In this document: positions 36,108 to 46,532 of the stretch, in pieces
Layout: every line of letters begins with the position of its first letter
Numbering within the stretch: position 1 is the first letter of the stretch
Origin: Chitinophagaceae bacterium
Lineage (GTDB): Bacteria; Bacteroidota; Bacteroidia; Chitinophagales; Chitinophagaceae
Direction: 5' to 3'
Assembly (NCBI GenBank): GCA_016713085.1
Contig: JADJPV010000001.1
Span: 1,054,001 to 1,118,000 of the forward strand
Length of the DNA stretch: 64,000 nucleotides
Notes under the pieces: generated by a model
Database searches by the model: none
What the model was told of the DNA's origin: nothing
Seen by the model: only the letters and a program-made list of their open reading frames with translations
Program-made: the position numbers and the translations under genes

Positions 36108-39100
36108 TTAAAAAATAATATTTAAGTTAACACCATAGCTTCTGGTAGTAGGCGTTTGCAGATCGCTGCCCGATTGGCTGCCGGCAAACTGATCAATATC
36201 CACATCTTTAAATTTGTTATCCTTCATGAAGTATAACACGTTACGGGCAACAAAAGACACACTCGCACCTTTCACAAATGATTTACCCAGCGTTTTTGGT
36301 GAAAGACTGTACGACAACACAATTTCCCTCAACTTCAAATAACTCTTGCTCATCATATTTGGTTCAGGAATACTGTGCACACGGCTGATGTAATCCTGTA
36401 CATAAGTCTTTGTTGCGTTTGCTGTAAACTGCAGGGCTGAATAGTTGGTAATAACACCGGTTACAGGGTCATAATTGATGGCAGCACCATTCGACACCTG
36501 AACACCCTCACCTAAATAAGATTTGATTCCTTTTCCATCATCATTTCTGGATGCACCTAATGCACCTTCTGTTGTTTCAATATGACGGCCACCCTGGAAT
36601 GTTTTCTTACGAACATAATCTTCCATTACGCCGCCAACACGTCCATCAATTTGAAAGCTAAGTGATACATTTTTGTAATTGAATTTGTTATTAAAGCCCC
36701 ATACAAATTTCGGATTGGAATAACCGGCAAACTGTGCAACAGGTAAAATAATCGGACGTCCGCCACCATCATTAATAATCTGGCCATCAGGTGTGCGGGC
36801 AAATTTCCTGATATACACTTCATCCACACGACTGCCCACTTTATAAAAAGTGTAAAGAGCCTCAACTCCCGGAGGTAATTCTTTATACACTTCTTTGAAT
36901 GTCGCCCAGTTTAAAAGTACATCCCAGCTGAATCCATTGGACAATTTTACCGGAGTACCACTTACCGAAATTTCAAGTCCTGATTTCTTTGTTTTAGTAG
37001 CATTGATGGTATAGTTAGAATAACCGGACGCTGCAGAAATTTGCTTATTAAAAATTTGCGGTCCGTCTGTATAACTGAAATAGGCAACATCAAGTCCGAA
37101 TCTGTTTTTCAGGAACTTCATATCTAAACCAACTTCTGTACTGGCTCTGTTATCTGGTTTTACGTTTTCATCAACAAGGTTACTGGTAAAACGGGCCTCT
37201 GTTGTATTATTATATCCAACACCTGTACTGTACACGTCATTATAAGTATAAGAAGGGCCTCCGTAAGTGGAAGAATACTGTGCACCATACCCGATTGGAT
37301 AACTGTTACCCGGTGTTGCACCAATTGTGTTAGATACAAAAGAACCTCCTCCTCTAACCTGGGCATAAGATCCTCTCAGTTTCAAAAATGAAATGGCAGC
37401 AGGTAAGTCTATATAATCTGTAACAACTGTACTTGCATTCACAGAAGGATAAAAGAATGTATTGTTTTTTGTTTTTAATGCAGAGAGTTTATCTACTCTT
37501 CCGGTTGTATTAATATTCAGAAACTTCCTAAAGAAAAATCAACTGAATAAAATGCACTGGGTACACGCATATCTGATGCAAAGCTGTAAGCTCTTACAGG
37601 ATTACGGCTGTTTGAAAATGCATATACATTCGGCACGTTCAGATAATCTGTTGTTACAAAGCTTGAGGTATAACTGAACACTCTCAAATTAGCACCTGCA
37701 AAACCATTGATGCCGAGAAAGTTTGCAATCTTCGGTGATTTGAAACGAACCATTGCTTCTGTATTACTTTCAAATAAAGAACGTTTGTCTTCACGGTAAT
37801 CTCCCAATCCACCTTCACGTCCGTAAGGGTGAGCAGAGAATGGCATTTTTTCTGTTCTTGTTAAGTCGTATGTTGAAATAGACGTACGACCCATGATCTC
37901 AACATAATTATTGATTTTATAGTTCAGCGTAGTGTAACCGTAAATATCATTTTTATGATGACCACGCAACCATTCATAACTCATAAAATAAGGATTGTGA
38001 TAACGCTGGTATTCTGCGTAAATACTCTGTACACCTTCTTTACCCGGCTGCCAGTAGTTATGCATGTCATCAATATTCCAGTCGGCACCGCCCCATATAG
38101 TGATATTATAAATTACACTGTTAGGGCCATAGTTCACATCAGGTATATTATCTGTGTATTGTTTATTGAAATTAATATTGGCATCTAATGTTAATTTAGG
38201 GCTGAACTTCAATGTAGATGCCAGGTTAAAATTGGTTGTATTCAAATTTGTATTCGGCACTAACCCTCTCTGGTAAGTTTGCCCGACTGAAAAACGCAGA
38301 TCATATTTTTCTCCGCTTGCAGAAACAGCCAGATTATTACTTGATAAAATACCAGCCTGTATAAAACGCTTTAAATTATCTTTCCCCCTGGCAACCCATG
38401 GTGTTTTAGTACGGTTACCATTTGCATCAATCGGGCTGTCGTACTGTTCAATCAGCTGCCCGTCGAATCTAGGTCCCCAGATGTCATAATCATTATCATT
38501 AACACCGGCACCCTTCCCATCAACAAATTTGTATTGACCATGATCACCGGGCCCATATAAATCCTGCGTCTTTGGCAAAGCAATAAACCCTTTGTTCACC
38601 ATAGTACTGCTGTTAAATTCAACTGAGAAGCCACGCTTATCCTTTGTGCCTTTTTTGGTTGTAATGATAATGGCTCCGTTTTGTCCACGGTATCCATATA
38701 ATGCAGAAGCAACAGGCCCTTTCAGGATTGTATAACTTTCAATATCATCGGGACTGATATTCCATGTATCTGAATTAATGGGAATGCCATCCACCACATA
38801 CAAATTAATAGTACCACCACGAAGCAAAACCTGTGGGTTTCTAATAATTCAGCAGACGCACCAACAGTTAAACCTGCAACTTTACCTACTAAGGAATTAA
38901 TCGCATTTGGTTCTCTTGCTTTCACCAGGTCTGCACCTTTCACTTCCTGTGTAGAGTACCCGATAATCTTTTTATCTTTTTTTATACCCAATGCTGTAAC
39001 AGCAACATCATTTAAGTATTTCGGATTTACTTCCAGTTCAATTACAACTGTAGCATTTCCTGTAACTGAAAATTCTTTTTCTATAAACCCTGCCGTACTT

Positions 39101-39327
39101 ACTAATAAGATGTCGCCGGTTTTCGCATTAATACTGAACTGCCCGTTTACATCGGTTGCTGTTCCCTTTTTAGTTCCTTTAATTTGAACAGACACAGCTG
39201 GTATTGGTTGCTGATCTGCTTTTGATACAACTTTACCTGTTAAGTTCTGTGCTGCCAGCATAAACGGCAGACTTACCAGAAGAAACAGGCACAGCATAAA
39301 TTTCTTTGGATGTGATGATGAAAACAT
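36108..39327 (-). CDS. SusC/RagA-type TonB-linked outer-membrane channel, frameshifted twice
   Basis: About 1073 aa when restored. Signal peptide (about 1-26), carboxypeptidase-like N-terminal domain (LTGKVVSKADQQPIPAVSV, about 29-47), plug with the SusC signature YGYRGQNGAIIITTKKG, and a long barrel ending SYGVNLNIIF. Frame breaks at about 38841 (one A missing in coding sense; restores ELLRNPQVLLRGG) and at 37521-37523 (one T missing; restores SLGSFLNINTTGRVDK). It works with the SusD protein as a TonB-driven importer. It heads the operon SusC-SusD-phosphoesterase-phosphoesterase, and Pho-box-like repeats lie 55-85 bp upstream. Confidence 0.88.
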
Positions 39328-39381
39328 AAAACAGTGTTTTGATTATTGAAGAGCAAAACTGTCTGTTCTGTATTACCAATA

Positions 39382-39412
39382 GTTTAACACAGGGTTATCC
39401 TAAGGTTACCGG
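39382..39412 (-). promoter_or_regulatory. Candidate Pho-box-like triple repeat upstream of susC
   Basis: On the minus strand three 8-mers with exact 11-bp period: GGTAACCT, GATAACCC and GTTAAACT, separated by TAG and TGT. They resemble the cyanobacterial Pho box (repeats near CTTAACCT with 3-bp gaps) and the 11-bp period of PhoB sites. They end 55 bp before the susC ATG, with ATTG and a weak -7 (CAGTTTTG) next. Confidence 0.5.
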
Positions 39413-39496
39413 AGTATTATGAAATTGTTTCATACCTCATGCTGTAAATAATTCTTTTACTTCAATCATATAGGGAAAATAAGCGTTGTTTCCGCA

Positions 39497-39515
39497 TGTT
39501 AATTATTTGTTAACA
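39497..39515 (+). promoter_or_regulatory. Candidate Pho-box-like direct repeat upstream of the Oar-like receptor
   Basis: TGTTAATT at 39497 and TGTTAACA at 39508 are direct repeats with 11-bp period and a 3-bp gap, ending 48 bp before the ATG at 39564. A weak -33 (ATTG, 39520) and -7 (TTTCTTTG, 39547) follow. Same period and spacing as the repeats on the susC side. Confidence 0.45.
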
Positions 39516-39563
39516 CAAAATTGCTGGAAGTCTTACTCCCTGCTTGTTTCTTTGCAGCCTTAA

Positions 39564-42500
39564 ATGAATATTATGAGAAAAAAATTTCTATTAATTACGA
39601 CAGTCTTGTTAACTGTGTTTTCCACCCTGCACAGTTTTGCACAGGAAACAACCTCTGAAATTCAGGGAACAATTACAGACAACAGTGGCGGTCTCCTGCA
39701 GGGAGCAACAGTAACGGCAACGCATACCCCAACCGGTACAGTGTACACAACAACTTCACGAAAAGACGGCCGCTTTAATCTGGCTAACCTGCGTGTAGGT
39801 GGGCCTTACATATTGAGAGCCAGTTTTGTGGGCTACAAAGATGATCTGCAGCAGGATATCATACTTACTTTGGGAACAGCTTTCAAAGCCGACATTCAGT
39901 TAACAGCAAATGATAAGCAGTTGACCGAAGTTGTTGTTTCAGGAAAAAGAAGCGATAAAGTATTCAGCAAAAGCCGAACAGGTTCAGCTGAAGTAATCAA
40001 CCGTGCACAGTTAGACAGACTTCCAACCATTAACAGAAGCATTCAGGATTTCACCCGTCTTACACCTACTGCCAACGGCAGCAGTTTTGCAGGCAGAAGC
40101 AGTTCTTATAATAATCTTACTGTAAACGGTGCAAGTTTTAATAACACCTTTGGTTTATCCGGAACGCTGGGAGGACAAACAAACTCGCAACCGATTTCCA
40201 TTGATGCACTGGAACAGATCCAGGTAAATATTGCTCCTTATGATGTAACACTTGGAAGCTTCAGTGGTGCGGGCATCAACTCAGTTACAAAAAGCGGAAC
40301 AAATGAAATTAAAGGAACTGCCTATTATTATACAAAAACACCCGGCACAACTGGCTGGAAAGTAGGCCCGGCAAATATTGCTAAACAGCAGTTTGATTTT
40401 AACAACAGGGGTATTTCAATTGGCGGGGCAATTATTAAAAACAAATTATTCTTTTTTGTAAGCGGTGAGCAGCAACGGGAAAGCGCCCCTGCAACTAATG
40501 GCTTTGTTGCCAGCAGAAGCGGCTCAACCGGAGCAGGTATTTCACAGGCAAAAGCAGAAGATCTCGAAGCCCTGGCTGCATTTCTGAAACAGAAATACAG
40601 TTATGATCCGGGACCTTTTGAAAAATATACTTACGATACTTACAGTGATAAAATTACAGCACGCATTGATTTAAACATCAACCAGAAAAACACTTTAAAC
40701 GTAAACTATTATTACCTGAAGAGTTACCGTAACGTGGTTCCCAGCAGCAGTGGTGCACCAACAGGTGGCCGTACTGCCAGCAGTACTGGTATGCCTTTCT
40801 TTTCGTCCTCTTATATCATCAACAATAATTTCAATATTGTTATAGCTGAATTAAATACCCGCTTCAGCAATAAATTATCAAACAAACTGCAGGTTGGTTA
40901 TAATCAGTTAAGAGATTTCAGAAGCAGCCCGGGTGGTGTTTTCCCGATGGTTGATATAGAAAATGGCTCAGGAAGTACATTTACCTCATTTGGTTTCGAA
41001 CCATTTACTGCGTTTAATCAATTAAACACTGATACATGGCAGTTTAATGATATTGTAACGATGTATAAGGGTAAGCATACACTTACATTCGGCACTCAAA
41101 ATACATACAACAAATTCCGTAATGGATTTGCTCCAAGTTATTACGGACGTTATCGTTTTGCAAGCCTGGCCGATTTTTATGCAAGTGCTAATACAGGTTT
41201 AGCAAACGCAACAGCATACGAGCTCCGTTATTCTGCACGCAAGGGTGGCGAGTTTCCTTTTGCAGACATTGCTGTTACTCAATTAGGTTTTTTTGCACAG
41301 GATAAATTTGCTGTAACTGAAAAATTCACACTTACTTACGGTATCCGTGCAGACATTCCGATTTATAAAAAGAATTTTATTGCAAACACCAATGCAGACG
41401 CACTTGTTTTCCGTGATGGTGCCCGTATTCAAACAGGTAATCCTCCAAAAACTTCAATCCTGTGGTCGCCAAGACTTGGTTTTAACTGGGATGTAACCGG
41501 AAATAAAGAAACACAAATACGTGGTGGTGCAGGAATTTTTGCAGGAGCTCCTCCTTTTGTATGGATCAGTAACCAGGCAAGTAATAATGGAGTTGATTTC
41601 GGTTCTTTTGTTGTTTCAACAGCAGGAGACCCAAGACTGGCGTTTAATCCAAATGTAAATGCTAACAGACCTGTTAACGCTACGGCTAATACAAGTTATA
41701 ACCTGGCAGTATCTGACAAAGGCTTTAAATTTCCTCAATTGTTCAGGGCAAACCTGGCAGTTGACCAAAAATTACCATTTGATATCGTAGCTACTTTAGA
41801 AGGAATTTTCTCAAAAGATATCAATGGAGTTTATCATCAGAATATCAATCTTCCATCAACAGGAACAGCTCTGATTGGTTCTGATAAACGCATCCGCTAC
41901 AGCTCAGCGAAAATTTACAGTGGAGCCGGTGGCACCACTGCAACTAATCCTAACATCAGTGATGCCATCTTGATGAAGAATACATCAAAAGGTTATTCTT
42001 ATAATCTAACATTACAATTACAGCGTAACGTAAACAATCTGTATACAATGATTGCTTACAGTTATGGAAAAAGTAAATCTGTAAATGATGGCGGTTCAAT
42101 TGCCCAGTCAATCTGGAGAGATCGTTTTGTATCGGGAGATGTAAACAGTGATGCAGTTTCTTATTCAAACTTTAACCAGCCTCACCGTGTAGTTGCTTCT
42201 GCTTTTTACCGTAAGGAATATGCAAAATACTTTGCTACATCTGTTGGTTTTACAATGGAAGCGGCAAATGGCGGAACAGCAAGTTATACATATGTGGGTG
42301 ATGTAAATAATGACGGACAAACCACCAATGATCTGATTTATATTCCAAAAGATGTAACAGATATTGTACTGGAAACAGTGAATGCAGCTGATACACGCAC
42401 AACTGCAATCATCTGGAATCAGCTGAATGCATTCATTAATCAGGATCCTTATCTCAGCAAAAGAAAAGGACAATACGCAGAAAGAAATGGTTTGTTATTA

Positions 42501-42830
42501 CCTTTCTATAAAAGGTTAGACCTGAACTTTACCCAGGATCTGTTTGTAAATGTTGGCGGCAAAAGAAATACGCTCCGTTTTACAATGGATATTTTCAACT
42601 TCAGCAATTTGCTGAATAAAAACTGGGGTATTTTCAGAACAACCAACAGAACGGGTTTACTGAACTTTAAACGTGTTGAAACCACCGGTGTTAATGCGGG
42701 TAAACCGGTTTACAGTTTCCCTTATTTAGATGCTGCCAATCAAATACCGTTAACCTCTACTTTTCAAAACAGTACAGGACAGGGTTCAAGATGGCAGATA
42801 CAAATGGGCTTCCGTTATATCTTTAATTAA
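39564..42830 (+). CDS. Oar-like TonB-dependent receptor with carboxypeptidase-regulatory N-terminus
   Basis: 1088 aa. Signal peptide (about 1-26), CarboxypepD_reg-like domain (EIQGTITDNSGGLLQGATV and FNLANLRVGGPYILR, about 30-115), plug-like domain (about 118-235, with FTRLTPTANGSSFAGRSSSYN and SGAGINSVTKSGTNEIKGT, the Oar-type motif), and a large barrel ending WQIQMGFRYIFN. No SusD partner is next to it. The start could also be the ATG at 39573. It is transcribed away from SusC across a 236-bp gap with candidate Pho boxes, so a phosphate-related cargo is my inference; Oar proteins are otherwise poorly defined. Confidence 0.88.
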   Translation: MNIMRKKFLLITTVLLTVFSTLHSFAQETTSEIQGTITDNSGGLLQGATVTATHTPTGTVYTTTSRKDGRFNLANLRVGGPYILRASFVGYKDDLQQDIILTLGTAFKADIQLTANDKQLTEVVVSGKRSDKVFSKSRTGSAEVINRAQLDRLPTINRSIQDFTRLTPTANGSSFAGRSSSYNNLTVNGASFNNTFGLSGTLGGQTNSQPISIDALEQIQVNIAPYDVTLGSFSGAGINSVTKSGTNEIKGTAYYYTKTPGTTGWKVGPANIAKQQFDFNNRGISIGGAIIKNKLFFFVSGEQQRESAPATNGFVASRSGSTGAGISQAKAEDLEALAAFLKQKYSYDPGPFEKYTYDTYSDKITARIDLNINQKNTLNVNYYYLKSYRNVVPSSSGAPTGGRTASSTGMPFFSSSYIINNNFNIVIAELNTRFSNKLSNKLQVGYNQLRDFRSSPGGVFPMVDIENGSGSTFTSFGFEPFTAFNQLNTDTWQFNDIVTMYKGKHTLTFGTQNTYNKFRNGFAPSYYGRYRFASLADFYASANTGLANATAYELRYSARKGGEFPFADIAVTQLGFFAQDKFAVTEKFTLTYGIRADIPIYKKNFIANTNADALVFRDGARIQTGNPPKTSILWSPRLGFNWDVTGNKETQIRGGAGIFAGAPPFVWISNQASNNGVDFGSFVVSTAGDPRLAFNPNVNANRPVNATANTSYNLAVSDKGFKFPQLFRANLAVDQKLPFDIVATLEGIFSKDINGVYHQNINLPSTGTALIGSDKRIRYSSAKIYSGAGGTTATNPNISDAILMKNTSKGYSYNLTLQLQRNVNNLYTMIAYSYGKSKSVNDGGSIAQSIWRDRFVSGDVNSDAVSYSNFNQPHRVVASAFYRKEYAKYFATSVGFTMEAANGGTASYTYVGDVNNDGQTTNDLIYIPKDVTDIVLETVNAADTRTTAIIWNQLNAFINQDPYLSKRKGQYAERNGLLLPFYKRLDLNFTQDLFVNVGGKRNTLRFTMDIFNFSNLLNKNWGIFRTTNRTGLLNFKRVETTGVNAGKPVYSFPYLDAANQIPLTSTFQNSTGQGSRWQIQMGFRYIFN

Positions 42831-42844
42831 TTACCGTTATCCCT

Positions 42845-42886
42845 CAATAAAAAAACGTTCTGCAAATGCAGAACGTTTTTTTATTG
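42845..42886. terminator. Strong bidirectional terminator after the Oar-like gene
   Basis: A perfect 20-bp inverted repeat (42845-42864 with 42867-42886) around two A. The GC core CGTTCTGCA is flanked by A7 and T7, so it gives a hairpin plus T-run on both strands. It begins 15 bp after the stop. Confidence 0.9.
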
Positions 42887-42996
42887 CCATTAGTGAAGAA
42901 ACCGAAGCTGACGCAAAATATACCAGCCTGAAAAATAACAATAGCTTAATGCCGGCTTAACATTTCAAATAATCAACTTCGCAAAAAATATTTTTC

Positions 42997-44343
42997 TTGC
43001 AAAAAATAATTGCGTCATCATTTGATAAGAATTTTTTGTGGGGTGTAGCCATGGCAGCTGCACAAAATGAAGGAGGGTACAATACAGATGGAAGAGGTCC
43101 TTCCATCTGGGATGTATTTGCTAAACGGCAGGGAAAAATTAAAGGCAGCGCAAAACCATATGAAGCCTGCGATTTCTATCACCGCTATAAAGATGATCTG
43201 CTGCTTGTAAAAGCATTGGGGTTTACGGTGTTCCGTTTTTCATTTTCCTGGAGTCGAATTTTTCCTGATGGCACCGGCAGGGTAAACAAAGAAGGAGTAG
43301 CTTTTTATCATAAAGTAATTGATGAATGTTTACTGTTGGGGCTTACACCTTTTGTTACATTGTATCATTGGGATTTACCGCATGCACTGCAAAAAGAAGG
43401 AGGCTGGACAAGTGTTCACATGCTGAAATGGTTTACACGTTACACTACTTTTTGTGCAGAGGAGTTTGGAGATAAAATAAAGAACTGGATTATTTTAAAT
43501 GAACCGATGGGCTTTACATCGCTGGGTTATATGCTGGGCAAACATGCCCCCGGAAAAACAGGATTGGATAATTTCTTTCCTGCCATTCATAACGCAGCGC
43601 TGGCACAGGCAGAAGGCGGAAGAATTATCCGCAAGCTTGTCGCAAATGCATACATCGGCACAACCTTTTCATGCAGCGAAGTAATGCCCCATTCACAAAA
43701 GAAAGAAGATATTGATGCAGCTAACAGAATGGATATACTGCTGAACCGTTTATTTATTGAACCAACGCTGGGAAGAAATTATCCGCATGATGATTTTCCA
43801 TTAATGGACAAACTCCACCTGCACAGTAAAGCATGGAAGTACACCGACAGAATGCAGTTTAATTTTGATTTCATTGGTGTTCAAAATTATTTTTCTCTCA
43901 CAGTAAAACACAATTCATTGATCCCATATGTACAGGCAAGTGAAGTAAAAGCATCAACACGTAAAGTACCGCATACTGCAATGGGTTGGGAAATTAATGC
44001 CGATAGTTTTTACCGCATGCTGAAACGTTACTGGCTTTACGGAAGTGTAAAAGAAATTATTGTGAGTGAGAATGGCGCCTGTTTCAAAGACAGCTTACAA
44101 AATGGAACAGTACATGACATTGAACGAATACAATACTTTCAACAATACCTCGCTGCCATGCTAAAAGCAAAACAGGAAGGCACAAATATTAAAGGATACT
44201 TTGCATGGACCCTGATGGATAATTTTGAATGGAGTGAAGGTTATAACGCCAGGTTTGGCTTAATTCATGTTGATTTTAAAACACAGCTGCGTACAATCAA
44301 AGACAGCGGTTACTGGTGGAGAGATTTCTTAACCGGCAGATAG
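42997..44343 (+). CDS. GH1 family beta-glucosidase/6-phospho-beta-glucosidase-like enzyme
   Basis: 448 aa (beta/alpha)8-barrel glycosidase. Acid/base Glu169 in ILNEP and nucleophile Glu358 in IIVSENG are both present. Other GH1 motifs are SWSRIFP, TLYHWDLPHAL and TLMDNFEWSEGYNARFGL. The last matches the glucosidase rather than the 6-phospho type, whose loop has different residues. No signal peptide, so cytosolic. The only start after the in-frame stop is TTG at 42997. It probably hydrolyses short beta-glucosides. It stands alone with no sugar operon around it. Confidence 0.9.
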   Translation: MQKIIASSFDKNFLWGVAMAAAQNEGGYNTDGRGPSIWDVFAKRQGKIKGSAKPYEACDFYHRYKDDLLLVKALGFTVFRFSFSWSRIFPDGTGRVNKEGVAFYHKVIDECLLLGLTPFVTLYHWDLPHALQKEGGWTSVHMLKWFTRYTTFCAEEFGDKIKNWIILNEPMGFTSLGYMLGKHAPGKTGLDNFFPAIHNAALAQAEGGRIIRKLVANAYIGTTFSCSEVMPHSQKKEDIDAANRMDILLNRLFIEPTLGRNYPHDDFPLMDKLHLHSKAWKYTDRMQFNFDFIGVQNYFSLTVKHNSLIPYVQASEVKASTRKVPHTAMGWEINADSFYRMLKRYWLYGSVKEIIVSENGACFKDSLQNGTVHDIERIQYFQQYLAAMLKAKQEGTNIKGYFAWTLMDNFEWSEGYNARFGLIHVDFKTQLRTIKDSGYWWRDFLTGR

Positions 44344-44468
44344 AAATGTTTCTCTTGCTGACTATGTTTCTCCTTAAAATCGCTTGCCGCAATACTTTCA
44401 GCACTTTTTTTACGTTTTGCTTTAAATTTGCTGTTGAAATTATCTTCAATATCCAAATGAATTGTATT

Positions 44469-45320
44469 ATGAAAAAAGCACTCTTCCTTGCTCTTCTTTT
44501 CCCTGTATCATTGTTCGCTCAGAACTGGCATGCATCTTTCCGTTTGGGATTAGCGAACTACCAGGGCGATCTGCAGCAAAAATCATTCACCTTCAAACAG
44601 TCAAAATTCGTGGGTGCCTTCGGCATCCGTTATGATTTGTCTGAACACCTGATTGCCCGCACACATGCAAGCTTCAGTAAGTTAAGAGCTGATGATCAAA
44701 AAAATAAGAACGCATCTTTTAAAAGCCGCAATTTTAATTTCGAAACAAAACTGTTTGAATGGGAACTGGGTGCTCAATACAATATTTTCAGCCTGAATGA
44801 TAAATGGTGGACTCCCTATGTATTTGCAGGAGGTGCATTGTTCCGTATTAAACCAACAGCAATTGATCCTTTAGGCAACAGGGTATTTCTGCAGCCACTG
44901 AGTACAGAAGGACAGGGATTTGCACCCGGAAGAAAAAAATATAAGTCAACACAGTTTGCCATTCCTCTTGGCATTGGTGCTGAGTATGCTTTAAATGAAG
45001 ATATGCGTGTAGGAATTGAACTTGGTTACCGTAAAACATTTACCGATTATATTGATGATGTAAGTAAAACTTACGCTCACCCGGCTTTGCTGCTGGCAAA
45101 CCGTGGTCCCGAATCCGTGGCCATGGCTTACAGAAGAGGCGGCCCCTATCCTGCAGTTGGATCACCACGAGGTAATTCAAAAAATAAAGACGCCTATTAT
45201 TTTGTGGAACTCACTTTTACATGGAGGCCGTTTGTAGGTTGGTATGAACGTACTTCAGGTATTGCCTCATTTAAGAAAAGTAAAAAAGTGGGATGCCCCG
45301 GCACAAGAGAAAGAGGTTAA
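44469..45320 (+). CDS. DUF6089-like outer-membrane beta-barrel protein (paralogue)
   Basis: 283 aa from the ATG at 44469, chosen because it starts a clear signal peptide (MKKALFLALLFPVSLFAQ). Barrel strands with FRLGLANYQGDLQ, YVFAGGALFRIKP, GIGAEYALNEDMRVGIELGYRKTFTDYIDDVS and FVELTFTWRPF match the protein at 10143-10889 in order and spacing. Function unknown. Its stop overlaps the convergent crtYcd stop by 4 bp. Confidence 0.78.
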   Translation: MKKALFLALLFPVSLFAQNWHASFRLGLANYQGDLQQKSFTFKQSKFVGAFGIRYDLSEHLIARTHASFSKLRADDQKNKNASFKSRNFNFETKLFEWELGAQYNIFSLNDKWWTPYVFAGGALFRIKPTAIDPLGNRVFLQPLSTEGQGFAPGRKKYKSTQFAIPLGIGAEYALNEDMRVGIELGYRKTFTDYIDDVSKTYAHPALLLANRGPESVAMAYRRGGPYPAVGSPRGNSKNKDAYYFVELTFTWRPFVGWYERTSGIASFKKSKKVGCPGTRERG

Positions 45321-46042
45321 TTCTGATTCTTTACTGATCTGTTCCGCAGCTTTTCAAACAAAGAAATATTCATCATGATCAGCAGCATGCCATAGAAAGT
45401 ATCTTCAAATGGAATGTTGTGCATGGGCCAGGGAAGAAATGAAAACATGCGGATGCCCAGGTTTTCAGCATCATTATACAACACTACTGGCAACGCTGTT
45501 AAAAATCCATTCACGGCAAAAAACGGAACCAGACAAATAAGATAAGCTGTAAGAAATGAGATGGCATCAAATCCATTGAACCATTTCCTGAATAAAAAAA
45601 TACAGGCAATAAATACAGCGGTGAACAGAAACGTATAGGAAGTATAGTCTCTTTCAAGGTTCATCAATCCGAAAATCAACAAGATCAATTCAATCAGCAG
45701 CAACAACCAGGTACCGGCAATTTTATTTTTCAGCTTTGGAAAATAACAGCGGATACATTGGTATACAAATACACAGCAGTAGGGAACGGTAACAAAAAAC
45801 AACACTTCTTCTATTGGCAATTACCCAATCTTAATTCCCGTAATATACTGTTCATTAAAACTCCATACTCCGCTTCTTGTAAACCATTCGTCCCACAGTA
45901 AAAAAACCAAAGCAGGAAGAATCATGGCCGGAAATAAATACTTCCACTTTTTATAAAACGCAACTTTTTTATCAAAGCTCAGCAGCAAAGGCCCGGCAAG
46001 TGCAGCAGCATGAATAAGAAAATAAGTATAGTGCTGATTCAA
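45317..46042 (-). CDS. crtY: Lycopene cyclase, CrtYcd type, with an internal stop
   Basis: Small heterodimer-type cyclase, 241 aa if read through. First half (YTYFLIHAAALAGPLLLSF, LVFLLWDEWFTRSGVWSFNEQYITG) is the CrtYc part; second half (LPIEEVLFFVTVPYCCVFVYQC) the CrtYd part, with the PIEE motif. An in-frame TAA splits them at GGGTAATTGCC near 45825. The fused family normally reads G-N-L-P-I-E-E here. Two compensating homopolymer changes (GG for GGG, TTT for TT) would restore it. Alternatively a real split gene starts at TTG 45820, as in actinobacterial crtYc/crtYd. Start is TTG 46042. Makes beta or gamma-carotene from lycopene. Confidence 0.83.
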
Positions 46043-46049
46043 TGAGTTG

Positions 46050-46532
46050 TTATTTGATATGGGGATTGAGTTGCTTCTCCTTCTTCACTTTTTCCCAATA
46101 TTTTTTATGAACATACAGCATCCCGAAACTCTCACCATCTTCTTTGTTCAGGTGTTTGTGATGCATTTTATGTGCCCAGCGGATGGTACGTACATAGGTG
46201 CTGTTCCAGCGGCTGAATAATTTAAAACGTTGATGAATGATAATTTCATGTACAATAAAATAAGCAAGGCCATACATGGCAATACCAGCCCCAATACTCA
46301 CCACCCAGTAAACCTGGTTCATTAAACCAAGCATAATGCATAACCAGCTGGGTATAGCGAAGATGAGAAAGAAGGCATCGTTCTTTTCAAATACATGACC
46401 TTTCGGCTGATGATGATCTTCATGCAGGTACCAGAGAAACCCATGCATCACGAATTTATGTGTGAGCCAGGTAACTCCTTCCATCAGAAAAAAAACAACG
46501 AAGGCCAGTAAGATATAAAGAAGCAAACTCAT
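46050..46532 (-). CDS. crtZ: Beta-carotene 3-hydroxylase (CrtZ type)
   Basis: 160 aa, four membrane helices, di-iron hydroxylase. All His boxes are visible: HKFVMHG, HEDHHQP, HEIIIHQ and HKMHHKH. It adds 3-hydroxyl groups to beta-ionone rings. The ATG at 46532 overlaps the stop of cruF (ATGA), so translation is coupled. It is followed 7 bp later by the cyclase. Length is normal for Bacteroidota CrtZ. Confidence 0.93.
   Translation of the reverse strand: MSLLLYILLAFVVFFLMEGVTWLTHKFVMHGFLWYLHEDHHQPKGHVFEKNDAFFLIFAIPSWLCIMLGLMNQVYWVVSIGAGIAMYGLAYFIVHEIIIHQRFKLFSRWNSTYVRTIRWAHKMHHKHLNKEDGESFGMLYVHKKYWEKVKKEKQLNPHIK

Noticed and set aside
36108..39327. SusC read as three separate genes or a pseudogene
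   Set aside because: Each junction is repaired by one base and all domains of one SusC follow in order; the same kind of break occurs in many healthy genes here.
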